Notes: generated by a model from the letters alone, not told the origin. Positions 19,721-29,768 are shown, counted from the first letter of the stretch. The stretch: DNA of 64,000 nucleotides from Neoalteromonas flava (GCF_002807685.1 NZ_PEAX01000001.1:558001-622000); one strand, 5' to 3'. A program made the numbers and translations.

Positions 19721-19904
19721 GGTTGTCTCGAATAAATCTTGCCGAATAACTTAAGAATGGTCCAAGCGTATTCTTTCTCAACGGCGATTGTAAACTAAAT
19801 AGATAAGCGCTAGCGCAAAAAGTGCTCGTCGTCGTGACTTGCTAACTTATGCGATCCACAGTGCGTAGTCCGATTAGCCTATTCATCACTAAATTGTAGC
19901 AATA

Positions 19905-19940
19905 AAAAAACCGCTGATTGACCCCAACCAGCGGCTTTAT
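19905..19940 (-). terminator. Rho-independent terminator of typA
   Basis: On the minus strand, GCCGCTG and CAGCGGT pair around a 12-base loop, followed by seven T. It lies directly downstream of the typA stop. Confidence 0.88.
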
Positions 19941-19962
19941 TTACGTCCAAAGCGAAATCATC

Positions 19963-21798
19963 TTAGGCTTTGTCTTTGCTCCGACTCGCACGCTTACGAT
20001 CGTTTTCAGTCAATAGCTTCTTACGGATACGAATGCTCTCTGGCGTAACTTCAACCAATTCGTCATCATCAATAAACTCAAGCGCCTGCTCAAGTGTCAT
20101 TTTAATTGGCGGTACTAGCGTTTGCGCTTCATCTGTACCAGCGGCACGCACGTTGGTTAGCTGTTTACCTTTCAACGCATTAACGGTTAAATCGTTATCG
20201 CGGCTATGAATACCAATGATCATGCCTTCATAGACTTCAACACCGTGACCAATGAATAGGCGACCACGTTCTTGCAGGTTGAACAATGCGTTAGTTAACG
20301 CCTTGCCGGGAGCATTGGCAATCAATACCCCATTCTTGCGTTGACCTATATTGCCGCCTTTATGTGGACCATAATGATCGAATGTGTGGTAAAGCAAGCC
20401 TGAACCTGACGTGAGCGTCATAAACTCAGTTTGGAAACCTATTAATCCTCGACTCGGAATAACAAAGTCAAGACGCACGCGACCTTTGCCATCAGGAGAC
20501 ATGTCTTTGAGCTCTGCTTTACGCATGCCCAATTGTTCCATGATCGAACCTTGGTGCTGCTCTTCACAGTCGATGGTTAGTGTTTCATAAGGTTCATGCA
20601 CCTCACCATCAACATCGCGTAAAATAACTTCTGGGCGAGAAACAGCGAGTTCATAGCCTTCGCGGCGCATATTTTCGATTAGGATACCTAAGTGCAATTC
20701 TCCACGCCCTGACACGCGGAATTTATCCGGATCAGAGGTTTCTTCTACGCGCAATGCAACGTTGTGCACAAGCTCTGCATGCAAGCGTTCCAAAATGTTA
20801 CGTGACGTCACGTATTTACCTTCTTTACCCGCAAACGGTGACGTGTTGACCTGGAATGTCATGGTAACTGTGGGTTCATCAACCGACAATGGTGGCAACG
20901 CTTCAACGGTATTAATGTCACATACCGTATCTGAAATTTTCAATTCACCAAGGCCCGTGATCGCAATGATATCGCCGGCAGAAGCTGATTCAACTTCGTG
21001 ACGCTCAAGGCCTAAATAGCCAAGGACTTGACCCACTTTACCATTGCGTTTTTTGCCGTCAGCACCAACGATCGTGACTTGTTGGTTTGACTTCACCGTA
21101 CCACGGGTAACACGCCCTACCCCAATAACACCGACATAACTGTTATAGTCGAGTTGTGAGATTTGCATCTGCAAGGCACCTTCCGGATCAGCATTAGGTG
21201 CCTCTACTTTCTCGACGATAGTCTCAAACAACGCAGTCATATCAGTGGCTGGTTCGTCTGCGTCCATTGACGCCCAACCATTTAGTGCAGACGCGTATAC
21301 CACTTGGAAATCTAACTGTTCGTCAGTAGCGCCTAGGTTATCAAACAAATCAAACACTTGGTCCATTACCCAGTCTGGGCGCGCGCCTGGCTTATCGATT
21401 TTGTTAATAACCACGATCGGCTTTAACCCCTGAGCAAAGGCTTTTTGGGTTACGAAGCGCGTTTGCGGCATAGGCCCTTCTTGCGCGTCAACAAGCAACA
21501 ATACACTGTCAGCCATTGACATTACCCGTTCAACTTCACCACCAAAGTCGGCGTGTCCAGGAGTATCAACGATATTGATGCGGTAATCGTTCCAGTTGAT
21601 TGCCGTATTCTTCGCCAGGATCGTGATCCCACGCTCCTTCTCAATATCATTGGAGTCCATTACACGTTCTTGCGCTTCACCACGACCTTCCAAGGTTCCG
21701 GATTGCTGGAGAAGTTTATCAACCAAAGTCGTTTTACCGTGGTCAACGTGGGCAATAATCGCAATATTGCGTAATTTGCTAATGTCAGTCTTGTTCAT
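19963..21798 (-). CDS. typA: Ribosome-binding GTPase BipA/TypA
   Basis: A 611-residue translational GTPase related to EF-G, needed for ribosome assembly and growth in the cold or under stress. The G1 motif [11 protein letters not shown]3 DTPGHADF and G4 NKID are present, followed by domain II, the EF-G-like domains III and V, and the specific C-terminal domain. The N-terminal [16 protein letters not shown] is diagnostic of TypA. It has its own terminator and a long upstream gap shared with the divergent glnA. Confidence 0.98.
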   Translation of the reverse strand: MNKTDISKLRNIAIIAHVDHGKTTLVDKLLQQSGTLEGRGEAQERVMDSNDIEKERGITILAKNTAINWNDYRINIVDTPGHADFGGEVERVMSMADSVLLLVDAQEGPMPQTRFVTQKAFAQGLKPIVVINKIDKPGARPDWVMDQVFDLFDNLGATDEQLDFQVVYASALNGWASMDADEPATDMTALFETIVEKVEAPNADPEGALQMQISQLDYNSYVGVIGVGRVTRGTVKSNQQVTIVGADGKKRNGKVGQVLGYLGLERHEVESASAGDIIAITGLGELKISDTVCDINTVEALPPLSVDEPTVTMTFQVNTSPFAGKEGKYVTSRNILERLHAELVHNVALRVEETSDPDKFRVSGRGELHLGILIENMRREGYELAVSRPEVILRDVDGEVHEPYETLTIDCEEQHQGSIMEQLGMRKAELKDMSPDGKGRVRLDFVIPSRGLIGFQTEFMTLTSGSGLLYHTFDHYGPHKGGNIGQRKNGVLIANAPGKALTNALFNLQERGRLFIGHGVEVYEGMIIGIHSRDNDLTVNALKGKQLTNVRAAGTDEAQTLVPPIKMTLEQALEFIDDDELVEVTPESIRIRKKLLTENDRKRASRSKDKA

Positions 21799-22082
21799 TA
21801 CCTAAATGCCAAAAAAAGGGCTGAAAAACACCTTACTGGTAGCCTCGCCAAACGCAATGGTTGTGCCAGTAAGTTAAAGAGCGCGGATTGTACAGATTTC
21901 TGCGCAATATTGCGATGAAGATTTAGTCAACCGAGCAATTTTTTATGGCTTAGCTTATTAAAGCTGTGCTAGGGCACTGCGAGTGTAGAGAGAATAAAGA
22001 TTAATCCGAATAATGTTTTACACATCTTCCAATTAGCGACTATGCTAGGACACTGGAACGAACAGCATAACAGACGCCCAAT
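21799..22082. other. Gene-free spacer between typA and glnA (typA side)
   Basis: No convincing open reading frame or RNA. It should hold the typA promoter and possibly a second glnA promoter. A GCACTGCGAGTG element near 21974 looks like a degraded NtrC half-site pair but is too weak to call. Confidence 0.5.
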
Positions 22083-22099
22083 TGCACCACCCTGGTGCA
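22083..22099 (+). promoter_or_regulatory. NtrC binding site 1 of glnA
   Basis: TGCACCACCCTGGTGCA is a perfect inverted repeat identical to the enterobacterial NtrC consensus TGCACCA-N3-TGGTGCA. It lies about 92 bp upstream of the sigma-54 promoter, a typical enhancer position. Confidence 0.92.
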
Positions 22100-22103
22100 C
22101 AGC

Positions 22104-22120
22104 GGCACTACAATGGTGCT
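22104..22120 (+). promoter_or_regulatory. NtrC binding site 2 of glnA
   Basis: GGCACTACAATGGTGCT matches the NtrC consensus at most positions with an intact right half. Its centre is 21 bp from site 1, two helical turns, so two NtrC dimers could bind cooperatively on one face. Confidence 0.8.
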
Positions 22121-22182
22121 TTTTGACGTGGCACTGCAATTAAATAAATGTAGCAATGCGGCTTAGAACAGCCATTATGTCA

Positions 22183-22198
22183 TGGCATGAATATCGCA
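22183..22198 (+). promoter_or_regulatory. Sigma-54 promoter of glnA
   Basis: TGGCATGAATATCGCA matches TGGCAC-N5-TTGCA with the essential GG and GC correctly spaced. It is about 60 bp before the glnA start and downstream of the two NtrC sites. Confidence 0.8.
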
Positions 22199-22258
22199 GT
22201 GCGAATAAACAACGTGTTTTGTACTTTATAAATTAACGCCTATAACCTGGAGGACACC

Positions 22259-23668
22259 ATGTCAGTAGCAAAGGCCTTAGAATTAATTAAAGAAAGCGAA
22301 GCGAAATTTGTTGATTTGCGCTTTACCGACACTAAAGGTAAAGAGCAGCACGTTTCGATCCCTACCCATCAAATCGACGAAGAATTTTTTGAAGAAGGTA
22401 AAATGTTTGATGGCTCTTCAATCGCTGGGTGGAAAGGCATTAACGAATCAGACATGATCCTAATGCCAGACCCTACCAGTGCAGTTTTAGACCCATTTGC
22501 TGAAGAAACCCAAGTTAACATACGCTGTGACATTTTAGAGCCTTCAACAATGCAAGGTTATGAGCGTGATCCACGTTCAGTGGCACGCCGTGCAGAAGAA
22601 TACCTGAAGTCTACGGGAATCGGTGACGCAGCATTCTTCGGCCCAGAGCCAGAGTTTTTCTTGTTTGATGACGTGAAATTTCATACAGATATGGCGGGCT
22701 CGTTTTACAAAATTGATTCAGAAGAAGCGAAGTGGAACTCAGGTGCCGATTTTGAAGGTGGTAACCTTGCTCACCGTCCAGGCGTAAAGGGTGGTTACTT
22801 CCCTGTTCCTCCAGTCGATTCTGCGCATGATTCACGTGCTGCAATGTGTTTAGTTATGGAAGAAATGGGCTTAGTTGTTGAAGCGCATCACCATGAAGTA
22901 GCAACTGCTGGACAAAATGAAATTGCATGCCAATTCAACACATTGGTTACTAAGGCAGACGAAATTCAAGTTTACAAGTATGTTATTCATAACGTTGCTA
23001 ATGCATACGGGCAAACTGCGACATTCATGCCGAAGCCATTAGTGGGTGATAATGGTTCTGGTATGCACTGCCACCAATCAATCAGCAAAGATGGTAAGAA
23101 CATCTTTGCCGGTGATAAATATGCAGGCTTATCTGATGAAGCATTGTACTACATTGGCGGAATCATCAAGCACGCGCGTGCCATTAACGCATTTACCAAT
23201 GCTTCAACCAACTCTTACAAGCGTCTAGTGCCTGGTTTCGAAGCACCGGTTATGTTGGCTTACTCTGCACGTAACCGCTCGGCGTCTATTCGTATTCCTT
23301 ATGTAACTAGCGATAAAGCTCGTCGTATTGAAGTACGCTTCCCTGACCCAACGGCCAACCCATACCTTGGATTTACCGCGATGCTGATGGCTGGTCTTGA
23401 CGGTATTAAGAACAAGATCCACCCTGGTGATTCTATGGATAAGGACTTGTACGACTTACCACCTGAAGAAGCGGCAGAAATCCCAACGGTGGCAAGTTCA
23501 CTAGAGCAAGCTCTGGAAGCGTTAGACAATGACCGTGACTTCTTGAAAGCCGGCGGCGTAATGACTGATGATATGATCGACGCATATATTGAGCTAAAGG
23601 CTGCGGAAGTAGAAACGTTGAACATGACAACTCACCCAGTTGAGTTTGATATGTACTACAGCGTGTAA
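22259..23668 (+). CDS. glnA: Glutamine synthetase type I
   Basis: Makes glutamine from glutamate, ammonia and ATP, the entry point of nitrogen assimilation. The 469 residues match the dodecameric type I-beta enzyme. Visible are [13 protein letters not shown], the metal-site [11 protein letters not shown], the ATP-site region with [10 protein letters not shown], and the adenylylation tyrosine in [11 protein letters not shown] (about residue 398), so it should be controlled by GlnE adenylylation. A GGAGG ribosome site precedes the ATG. Transcription is expected from the sigma-54/NtrC promoter upstream, and a terminator follows. ntrB and ntrC lie downstream, as in enterics. Confidence 0.98.
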   Translation: MSVAKALELIKESEAKFVDLRFTDTKGKEQHVSIPTHQIDEEFFEEGKMFDGSSIAGWKGINESDMILMPDPTSAVLDPFAEETQVNIRCDILEPSTMQGYERDPRSVARRAEEYLKSTGIGDAAFFGPEPEFFLFDDVKFHTDMAGSFYKIDSEEAKWNSGADFEGGNLAHRPGVKGGYFPVPPVDSAHDSRAAMCLVMEEMGLVVEAHHHEVATAGQNEIACQFNTLVTKADEIQVYKYVIHNVANAYGQTATFMPKPLVGDNGSGMHCHQSISKDGKNIFAGDKYAGLSDEALYYIGGIIKHARAINAFTNASTNSYKRLVPGFEAPVMLAYSARNRSASIRIPYVTSDKARRIEVRFPDPTANPYLGFTAMLMAGLDGIKNKIHPGDSMDKDLYDLPPEEAAEIPTVASSLEQALEALDNDRDFLKAGGVMTDDMIDAYIELKAAEVETLNMTTHPVEFDMYYSV

Positions 23669-23690
23669 TACTTATTGATTGATATACCTA

Positions 23691-23714
23691 GCCCGCCGCG
23701 TGCGGGCTTTTTTA
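23691..23714 (+). terminator. Rho-independent terminator of glnA
   Basis: The stem GCCCGC/GCGGGC (23691-23696 with 23702-23707) encloses a 5-base loop and is followed by a T-run. It probably reduces read-through into the downstream genes. Confidence 0.9.
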
Positions 23715-23744
23715 TTTTTGTAAATCGCTCTACACTTAAGCGTG

Positions 23745-24260
23745 ATGAATAAGACATTGATTTGCATTTTAACCGCAGTGTTATCTTTTAGTTCCTTAGC
23801 ACAAACGGTGTATAAAGTGGTCGCTGCCGATGGCACCGTTACCTATACTGACCAACCTGTGCCGGGCAGCACTCCAGTGCGCCTGAATAAAGTGAACACC
23901 AGTGCCCCTTTAGCGAAACCCTCGCCGGCATCACCTGCAAAACCTGCACAGGACAGTCAAATCGACTACCAGCTAAAAATAACGACACCAGAGGACAAGG
24001 CTACTTTGCGTGATAACAATGGTCAGTTATCGATAGCTGCACAGCTAACCCCTACTACTCCTGGCATCTATCAACTGATGTTTGATGGCAACATGGTGGG
24101 TGAAAGCCCCTCGGGTTTGTTTGAGTTATCTGGCGTAGTGCGTGGACAACATAGATTTAAAGTTCAATTCGTTGACAATAAAGGCAAGGTCCTTGCATCG
24201 TCCCCTTCGCAAACCCTGTTCATGCATCAGGCGTCTGCACTTATCAATCCAAAGCAATAG
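23745..24260 (+). CDS. Exported DUF4124-domain protein
   Basis: A 171-residue periplasmic protein with a signal peptide ending near residue 19 (SSLAQ). The DUF4124 motif follows at once: VYKVVAADGTVTYTDQPVPG. A proline-alanine linker then leads to a C-terminal beta-sandwich-like domain (about 75-160) resembling an Ig/Big-type fold. Function is unknown. An ATG at 23745 directly follows an in-frame GTG at 23742, and either could be used. It is repeatedly found between glnA and ntrB in marine gammaproteobacteria (general recollection), suggesting a conserved but unexplained link to nitrogen control. Confidence 0.8.
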   Translation: MNKTLICILTAVLSFSSLAQTVYKVVAADGTVTYTDQPVPGSTPVRLNKVNTSAPLAKPSPASPAKPAQDSQIDYQLKITTPEDKATLRDNNGQLSIAAQLTPTTPGIYQLMFDGNMVGESPSGLFELSGVVRGQHRFKVQFVDNKGKVLASSPSQTLFMHQASALINPKQ

Positions 24261-24371
24261 TAAACCTGGCGTAACATCAGCACAGGATTGGGGCGAAAGC
24301 CTTATTTAAGTGCGTTGTATAACTACTCGAGTTTCAGTTGTGCACCCTTGGATTGCAAGCTAAACTGCCAT

Positions 24372-24388
24372 TGCACCATTTTTGTGCA
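24372..24388 (+). promoter_or_regulatory. NtrC binding site before glnL
   Basis: TGCACCATTTTTGTGCA matches the NtrC consensus with one changed base in the right half. It ends 18 bases before the glnL GTG start, where bound NtrC would block a local promoter or transcription. A much weaker half-site (TGCACCC) lies about 31 bp upstream. Confidence 0.8.
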
Positions 24389-24406
24389 AGCAACCGGTGA
24401 GCAGAT

Positions 24407-25492
24407 GTGAATTTCGAAGCGAATAAGTTGTTAGACAATCTGAATACTGCTGTCGTCATTATAGATGATGAATTCACTATTCAATTTTGTAACTTCGCGG
24501 CACAAAAGCTGTTTGAAAGAAGTTTGAATCAATTGGATGGTAGCGATTTGCGCGATTATTTCTTAAATCGCGCTATCGATGAAAGTCGCTTGCTGCGTGC
24601 CTTAACTGAAAGCGAAGAATTCACTGAGAATGAGATCCAGCTCTGCTTTCGCGATCAGCGCTATGTACTCGCCGATATCACAGTGACCGGTATTTCAGCA
24701 CAAGATAAGGCTTACCTGATGTTTGAAGTGCGCCAGATCGATAAGCAAAAACGCATTTCACAAGAAACCCAACAGCATGCTCAGCAGCATGCGGCGCGTG
24801 AGCTTATCCGCGGGCTGGCCCACGAGATTAAAAATCCGCTAGGCGGTATTCGTGGAGCAGCACAATTGCTTAGCCGTTCATTAAACAACCCAGAACACAC
24901 TGAATTCACAGCCATGATCATCGAGCAAGCTGATCGACTACGTAGTTTGGTAGATCGTTTATTGGGTCCAAACACTCTGCCACGCTTACATGAGTGTAAT
25001 CTGCATCAATCCATTGAACGTGTCAGAACATTGGTTTGCGCAGATGAAGTCTACTCCGCACGACTCATTCGGGACTATGACCCTAGCATTCCAGACCTGT
25101 TGATTGATCCGCACATGATCGAGCAAGCGTTGTTGAATATTGTTAGAAACGCCCAACAAGCGCTGTATGAGTCAGATACGCCAGAGCCAACCATCCACTT
25201 GATCACGCGTATCGAAAGGCAGATGACTATCCACGGTGAACGTTACCCATTATGTGCGTTGATCAAGATAATTGATAATGGCCCCGGTGTGCCAGCGCAA
25301 GTTCGGGATACGCTGTTTTATCCAATGGTCTCAAGTAAAACGGATGGCAGTGGCCTTGGTTTATCGATTTCGCAAACGTTAATCGATCATCACAAGGGCA
25401 AGATTGAGTGCGACAGCCATCGTGGACATACCGAATTTTCTATTTATTTACCGATTGTGACTACTGCTAAGTTGCCATCGGCGGAGCTATGA
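24407..25492 (+). CDS. glnL: Nitrogen regulation sensor kinase NtrB
   Basis: A cytoplasmic 361-residue kinase/phosphatase that controls NtrC phosphorylation in response to PII. It has an N-terminal PAS domain (about 5-110), then RGLAHEIKNPLGGIRGAAQLL with phospho-accepting His139, and a HATPase domain with NIVRNAQQAL (N-box) and GSGLGLSISQTLI (G2-box). No transmembrane helix is present, as expected. It starts at GTG 24407 behind a GGTGAG ribosome site. ntrC follows 24 bp later. Confidence 0.97.
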   Translation: MNFEANKLLDNLNTAVVIIDDEFTIQFCNFAAQKLFERSLNQLDGSDLRDYFLNRAIDESRLLRALTESEEFTENEIQLCFRDQRYVLADITVTGISAQDKAYLMFEVRQIDKQKRISQETQQHAQQHAARELIRGLAHEIKNPLGGIRGAAQLLSRSLNNPEHTEFTAMIIEQADRLRSLVDRLLGPNTLPRLHECNLHQSIERVRTLVCADEVYSARLIRDYDPSIPDLLIDPHMIEQALLNIVRNAQQALYESDTPEPTIHLITRIERQMTIHGERYPLCALIKIIDNGPGVPAQVRDTLFYPMVSSKTDGSGLGLSISQTLIDHHKGKIECDSHRGHTEFSIYLPIVTTAKLPSAEL

Positions 25493-25516
25493 ACAATATG
25501 CATAAGGTAACCGATT

Positions 25517-26920
25517 ATGAATGCTGAACCTGTTTGGATCGTCGATGATGACAGTTCCATCCGTTGGGTCCTGCAAAAAGCTCTGCAAGCGGCCCATATC
25601 CCCTGCGTATCGTTTGCGAACCCGCAGGATTTGCTACTCCAGCTTGACGTAGCTCAGCCTCCTCAGGTCATCATTTCTGACATTAAAATGCCGGAAATGG
25701 ACGGTATGACGTTGTTAAATCGTGTACATGATCAATATCCAATGCTACCGGTAATTATCATGACTGCCCATTCTGACCTAGACAGTGCGGTTAATGCCTA
25801 TCAAAGCGGGGCCTTTGAATACCTGCCCAAACCCTTTGATATTGATGAAGCTATCGCATTGGTGCAAAGAGCATTAATTCATGCCAAAGAAAACAGCCGC
25901 ACAGAAAACGTTACTGAAGAAAAGCCTGCGTCGGAAATTATCGGCGAAGCCCCTGCAATGCAGGAAGTGTTTAGAGCCATCGGACGACTTTCGCGCTCAT
26001 CAATAAGTGTCTTGATCAATGGGCAATCAGGTACAGGGAAAGAATTGGTTGCACATGCTTTACATAAGCATTCGCCGCGTGCCATGAGTCCATTTATCGC
26101 CTTAAACATGGCGGCAATTCCAGCTGATTTAGTAGAGTCTGAACTTTTTGGACATGAAAAGGGCGCATTTACCGGCGCACAAAATTTACGCCAAGGACGC
26201 TTTGAACAAGCCAATGGTGGCACACTGTTTCTGGATGAAATTGGCGACATGCCATTAGACGTTCAAACGCGACTACTACGAGTCCTCGCGGATGGCCAGT
26301 TCTATCGAGTGGGCGGCAGAGAACCGATAAAAGTTGATGTTAGGATCATTGCTGCCACACACCAGAATCTGGAGAAACGCGTAACAGAAGGCAAATTCCG
26401 CGAAGATTTGTTTCATCGATTGAATGTGATCCGGGTGCATATTCCATCCCTTAAAGAGCGTCGAGAAGATATTCCGCTATTGGCCAAGCATTTTCTCAAT
26501 CGCGCAGCCAAAGAGTTGGACGTAGAAGCCAAAACGCTTAGCAAGGATGCTGCACGTACGATGAGCGACCTGGCTTGGCCGGGTAATGTTCGGCAGTTAG
26601 AAAACGTGTGCCGCTGGCTGACCGTTATGGCTTCAGGTCAAGAAATTCTACCCGCTGATCTGCCACCAGAAATCCATGAAGACATCACGCCACAAACAAG
26701 TAGTATTGACAGTTCATGGGATACATTATTGGCCAATTGGGCCGATCAGCAATTGAAGAGTGGTAAAGATAACATTCTCGATGATGCAATGTATGTATTT
26801 GAGAAAACTCTGCTACAACGTGCACTGCACTTTACCCATGGGCATAAGCAGGATGCGGCAAAACGACTGGGTTGGGGGCGCAATACCTTAACGCGAAAGC
26901 TAAAAGAGCTTGATCTGTAA
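25517..26920 (+). CDS. glnG: Nitrogen regulator NtrC, sigma-54 activator
   Basis: A 467-residue enhancer-binding protein. The receiver domain has phospho-accepting Asp55 (ISDIKMPEMDG). The AAA+ domain carries Walker A GQSGTGKELVA, the sigma-54-contacting GAFTGA loop in EKGAFTGAQ, and Walker B GGTLFLDEIGD. The C-terminal Fis-type helix-turn-helix is intact (DAAKRLGWGRNTLTRKLKEL). It is the regulator expected to bind the two sites at glnA and the one before glnL. No convincing terminator follows. Confidence 0.97.
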   Translation: MNAEPVWIVDDDSSIRWVLQKALQAAHIPCVSFANPQDLLLQLDVAQPPQVIISDIKMPEMDGMTLLNRVHDQYPMLPVIIMTAHSDLDSAVNAYQSGAFEYLPKPFDIDEAIALVQRALIHAKENSRTENVTEEKPASEIIGEAPAMQEVFRAIGRLSRSSISVLINGQSGTGKELVAHALHKHSPRAMSPFIALNMAAIPADLVESELFGHEKGAFTGAQNLRQGRFEQANGGTLFLDEIGDMPLDVQTRLLRVLADGQFYRVGGREPIKVDVRIIAATHQNLEKRVTEGKFREDLFHRLNVIRVHIPSLKERREDIPLLAKHFLNRAAKELDVEAKTLSKDAARTMSDLAWPGNVRQLENVCRWLTVMASGQEILPADLPPEIHEDITPQTSSIDSSWDTLLANWADQQLKSGKDNILDDAMYVFEKTLLQRALHFTHGHKQDAAKRLGWGRNTLTRKLKELDL

Positions 26921-27157
26921 GTCTGCTAGCGTTGGATTTTCTTGCCTTAGCGGATTCAAATATTGCAATAGAGCTTAATCCAGTAACGCCGTGATTTGGC
27001 TTGTCGAAAATGTAAACACATTGCACTCGCTCGAGCTTTTAGCGTACGTGTCTGGGTTTGGAACGTCAGAACTACTCTGATGTTGGAAAATTCATAGTCA
27101 ATACAAGCTATTATAAGTTACTCTATAGAGGTTTCCTGTTCCTGATAAGCGTAACTA

Positions 27158-28516
27158 ATGGCCGAAGCTTTAGAATCCAATCGCACCCGCGCGCAAATGA
27201 AAGAAATTATGCGTGCCCTAGCATCTGGACGCTTTGTTTCAGTGCGCAGAACGTTACATACCCTGCCCGCGTCTGATGTTGCCTTGGTTCTTGAGTCCAG
27301 TCCGAAAAAATCCCGCGATGAATTGTGGCAGTTAATCGATAGCGATTTTCACGCTGATGTCATAGAAGAGCTGTCCGAAGAAGTACGTAACGGCATTATC
27401 ACCCAAATGACCACTACCAATGCAGTTGATGTATTGGGTCAGATGGATACTGACGACTTGGCGGAAACTCTAAGTTCATTACCTGAAGAAGTTTTGGCCT
27501 CATTGCTTAAATCAATGGACGCGCAAGATCGACTGCGCGCTGAGCAAGCCTTATCTTACGGTGAAGAAACCGCCGGTTTCATCATGAATACCGATACCAT
27601 CACGTTGCGTTCTGACGTAACTATTGATGTGGTTTTGCGATATTTACGATTGCGCTCTAAAGTGCCTGAAGATACCGATACATTCTATGTTGTTGACCGT
27701 AACGATACGCTCATCGGTAGTTTACCCGTCACCCGCTTATTGATCGAACCAGCAGAAGCTCTGGTTGCTGAAGTCATGGATGATGAGCCTGAAGCAATAC
27801 CAGTTGATATGCATGATGGTGAAGTTGCAAGCTTATTTGAACGCTACAACTGGCTGTCTGCGCCTGTCGTAGATAGCAAACACCGCTTAGTCGGTCGGAT
27901 CACCATCGACGACGTGGTTGATATTATTCGTGAGGATGCCGAGCACTCGATGATGAGTATGGCGGGTCTTGACGATGAGGAAGATACCTTTGCACCAGTC
28001 CTGCAAAGTACCCGAAGACGCTCAATTTGGCTCGGGGTAAACTTACTAACCGCATTGATGGCGGCTGCTGTGAGTGATTTATTTGAGGCCACGTTAAGTC
28101 AACTTGCGGTACTTGCAATCTTAAACACCATCGTACCCAGTATGGGCGGGGTCGCGGGCAATCAAACACTAACTCTCGTTATCCGCGGTATGGCGCTAGG
28201 CCATGTCAACTCTGGCAATAGTCGCTCACTGGTCAGTAAAGAATTAGCCATTGGCTTTCTGAATGGCATTATTTGGGCGGTTCTGATTGCCGCGGTAATA
28301 GCACTTTGGAAACAGGATTATCAGCTCGGTGTTATTATTGCTTTTGCGATGCTCGCCAATATGATAGCAGCAGCGCTCTCTGGAGCGACACTGCCGATAA
28401 TTATGAAACGGTTGAAAATAGACCCGGCCCTAGCTGGAAGCGTTATCCTCACTACGATAACTGATGTGGTCGGCATTTTTGCATTTCTAGGCACAGCGAC
28501 ACTGTTTTTAATCTAG
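27158..28516 (+). CDS. mgtE: Mg2+ channel MgtE
   Basis: A 452-residue magnesium channel. The cytoplasmic N domain (superhelical, about 1-130, LSSLPEEVLASLLKSM) is followed by a CBS pair (about 130-255, with LVAEVMDDEPEAI) that closes the pore when Mg2+ is high, a connecting helix, and five transmembrane helices from about residue 285. The pore stretch PSMGGVAGNQTLTLVIRG is diagnostic. No Mg2+-sensing riboswitch is visible in the 237-bp leader. It converges on the diguanylate cyclase gene. Confidence 0.96.
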   Translation: MAEALESNRTRAQMKEIMRALASGRFVSVRRTLHTLPASDVALVLESSPKKSRDELWQLIDSDFHADVIEELSEEVRNGIITQMTTTNAVDVLGQMDTDDLAETLSSLPEEVLASLLKSMDAQDRLRAEQALSYGEETAGFIMNTDTITLRSDVTIDVVLRYLRLRSKVPEDTDTFYVVDRNDTLIGSLPVTRLLIEPAEALVAEVMDDEPEAIPVDMHDGEVASLFERYNWLSAPVVDSKHRLVGRITIDDVVDIIREDAEHSMMSMAGLDDEEDTFAPVLQSTRRRSIWLGVNLLTALMAAAVSDLFEATLSQLAVLAILNTIVPSMGGVAGNQTLTLVIRGMALGHVNSGNSRSLVSKELAIGFLNGIIWAVLIAAVIALWKQDYQLGVIIAFAMLANMIAAALSGATLPIIMKRLKIDPALAGSVILTTITDVVGIFAFLGTATLFLI

Positions 28517-28613
28517 CGCGACTACAGTTCAATATGACCGAGCATAGTAGTCGGTACTTGTGATACTACGGCTTGATAACCCCTGAAATTAAATCTTGGT
28601 GGGATGCTAGATT

Positions 28614-29768
28614 TTAATCGGCTAATACAGCTTTATCTCGCCCCATAGCCTTGGCTCGATATAACGCCTTATCAGCACGACTTATCAATTCATTTGGCTC
28701 TTCACCCTTGTTATAAACGGCGACTCCAATTGAGATACTGAGCTGATGTTTGTCATTAACAACGGTCGAATTATGCTCAATGTCACTACGCAGAACTGCG
28801 CAACGCAAAGTTTCAGCAATCTGCAAAGCTTGCTCGGCTGACGTGTTGGGTAAAACCACGGAGAATTCTTCCCCGCCAAAACGCGCGACTAATTCTCCGG
28901 CGCGTCGTGTGTGCTCATTGATCAATTGCGCAATCAAACGTAAACAATCGTCACCCTGCAGATGACCGTAGGTATCGTTGTATTGCTTAAAAGAATCAAC
29001 ATCAATTAGCAGCAATGCTAATGGTGAGCCTGCACGTTGTGCGCGGAGTATTTCTTCTTGTAAAGCCTCATCAAAATAACGGCGATTGGCTAAACCGGTC
29101 AAACCATCCTTTCGTGATAAAGCAAGTAGCTTTTCTTCTGCGCGTTTACGGATTTCTATTTGCTCTTTTAATTGTGCATTTAAGCTAAACGCCTCTAGGA
29201 TAGAACGGTTAACTGGTAACATCGTACGCAAAATAACTGCACCGTATAACAGCATACACACCGCCAAGGCATAACTAAGACTGTCACCAGCGAGTAAGAA
29301 ATAACCAAAAGCAGGAAGAAACACGGGTAAAAAGAATGCCATCATGGCGCGCCAATCTGATGCATAGCCAACTAATGCTGTTGCACTCAAGCCTATTGCA
29401 AGTAGAGCCACCAATGCAGACACAATGGGATCATTCGCGGTTAATAAATGGCACCACGCAATTCCGTACAATATGCCTTGGGTCGCACTCGCCAGGATAA
29501 ACCGATTATGCAGTCGTGCCAGTACTTTTGGATCGCAAGTGTCTTTATACCTGCGGTAATAGAAATAAAGCGGTATGCGCACAACAGAAAGCCCGCACAC
29601 CGCAAAAAACCATTGCATTGCATACGCAAGCTCAACAGACGAACGGAATAGGTAAGTGATCAGAAGAGCTGCAAGAGGGTGAGAGATTATGAGCGTAAAA
29701 GAATGCGCATAGATACTATCAACTTGCTTCCTTTTTAGCTTCACGTTTAATCCCTTAACTACTTCCAT
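28614..29768 (-). CDS. Membrane diguanylate cyclase (GGDEF)
   Basis: A 384-residue protein with about five to six hydrophobic helices (residues 22-182) as sensor, a short coiled coil (about 195-217), and a GGDEF domain (about 218-380). The active site is GGEEF at 298-302, so it should make cyclic di-GMP. The position of the inhibitory site reads RAGE (289-292) instead of RxxD, a conservative change that may weaken feedback inhibition. Its ATG follows AAGGAC, 18 bp after the sspB stop on the same strand, so it may be the last gene of the sspA-sspB unit. Confidence 0.92.
   Translation of the reverse strand: MEVVKGLNVKLKRKQVDSIYAHSFTLIISHPLAALLITYLFRSSVELAYAMQWFFAVCGLSVVRIPLYFYYRRYKDTCDPKVLARLHNRFILASATQGILYGIAWCHLLTANDPIVSALVALLAIGLSATALVGYASDWRAMMAFFLPVFLPAFGYFLLAGDSLSYALAVCMLLYGAVILRTMLPVNRSILEAFSLNAQLKEQIEIRKRAEEKLLALSRKDGLTGLANRRYFDEALQEEILRAQRAGSPLALLLIDVDSFKQYNDTYGHLQGDDCLRLIAQLINEHTRRAGELVARFGGEEFSVVLPNTSAEQALQIAETLRCAVLRSDIEHNSTVVNDKHQLSISIGVAVYNKGEEPNELISRADKALYRAKAMGRDKAVLAD

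Noticed and set aside
22129-22145. Second sigma-54 promoter TGGCACTGCAATTAAA before glnA
   Set aside because: The -24 element is good but the essential GC of the -12 element is missing.
26921-27157. Mg2+ riboswitch (M-box or mgtA-type) before mgtE
   Set aside because: No conserved M-box helices or leader peptide could be recognised in the 237-bp spacer.
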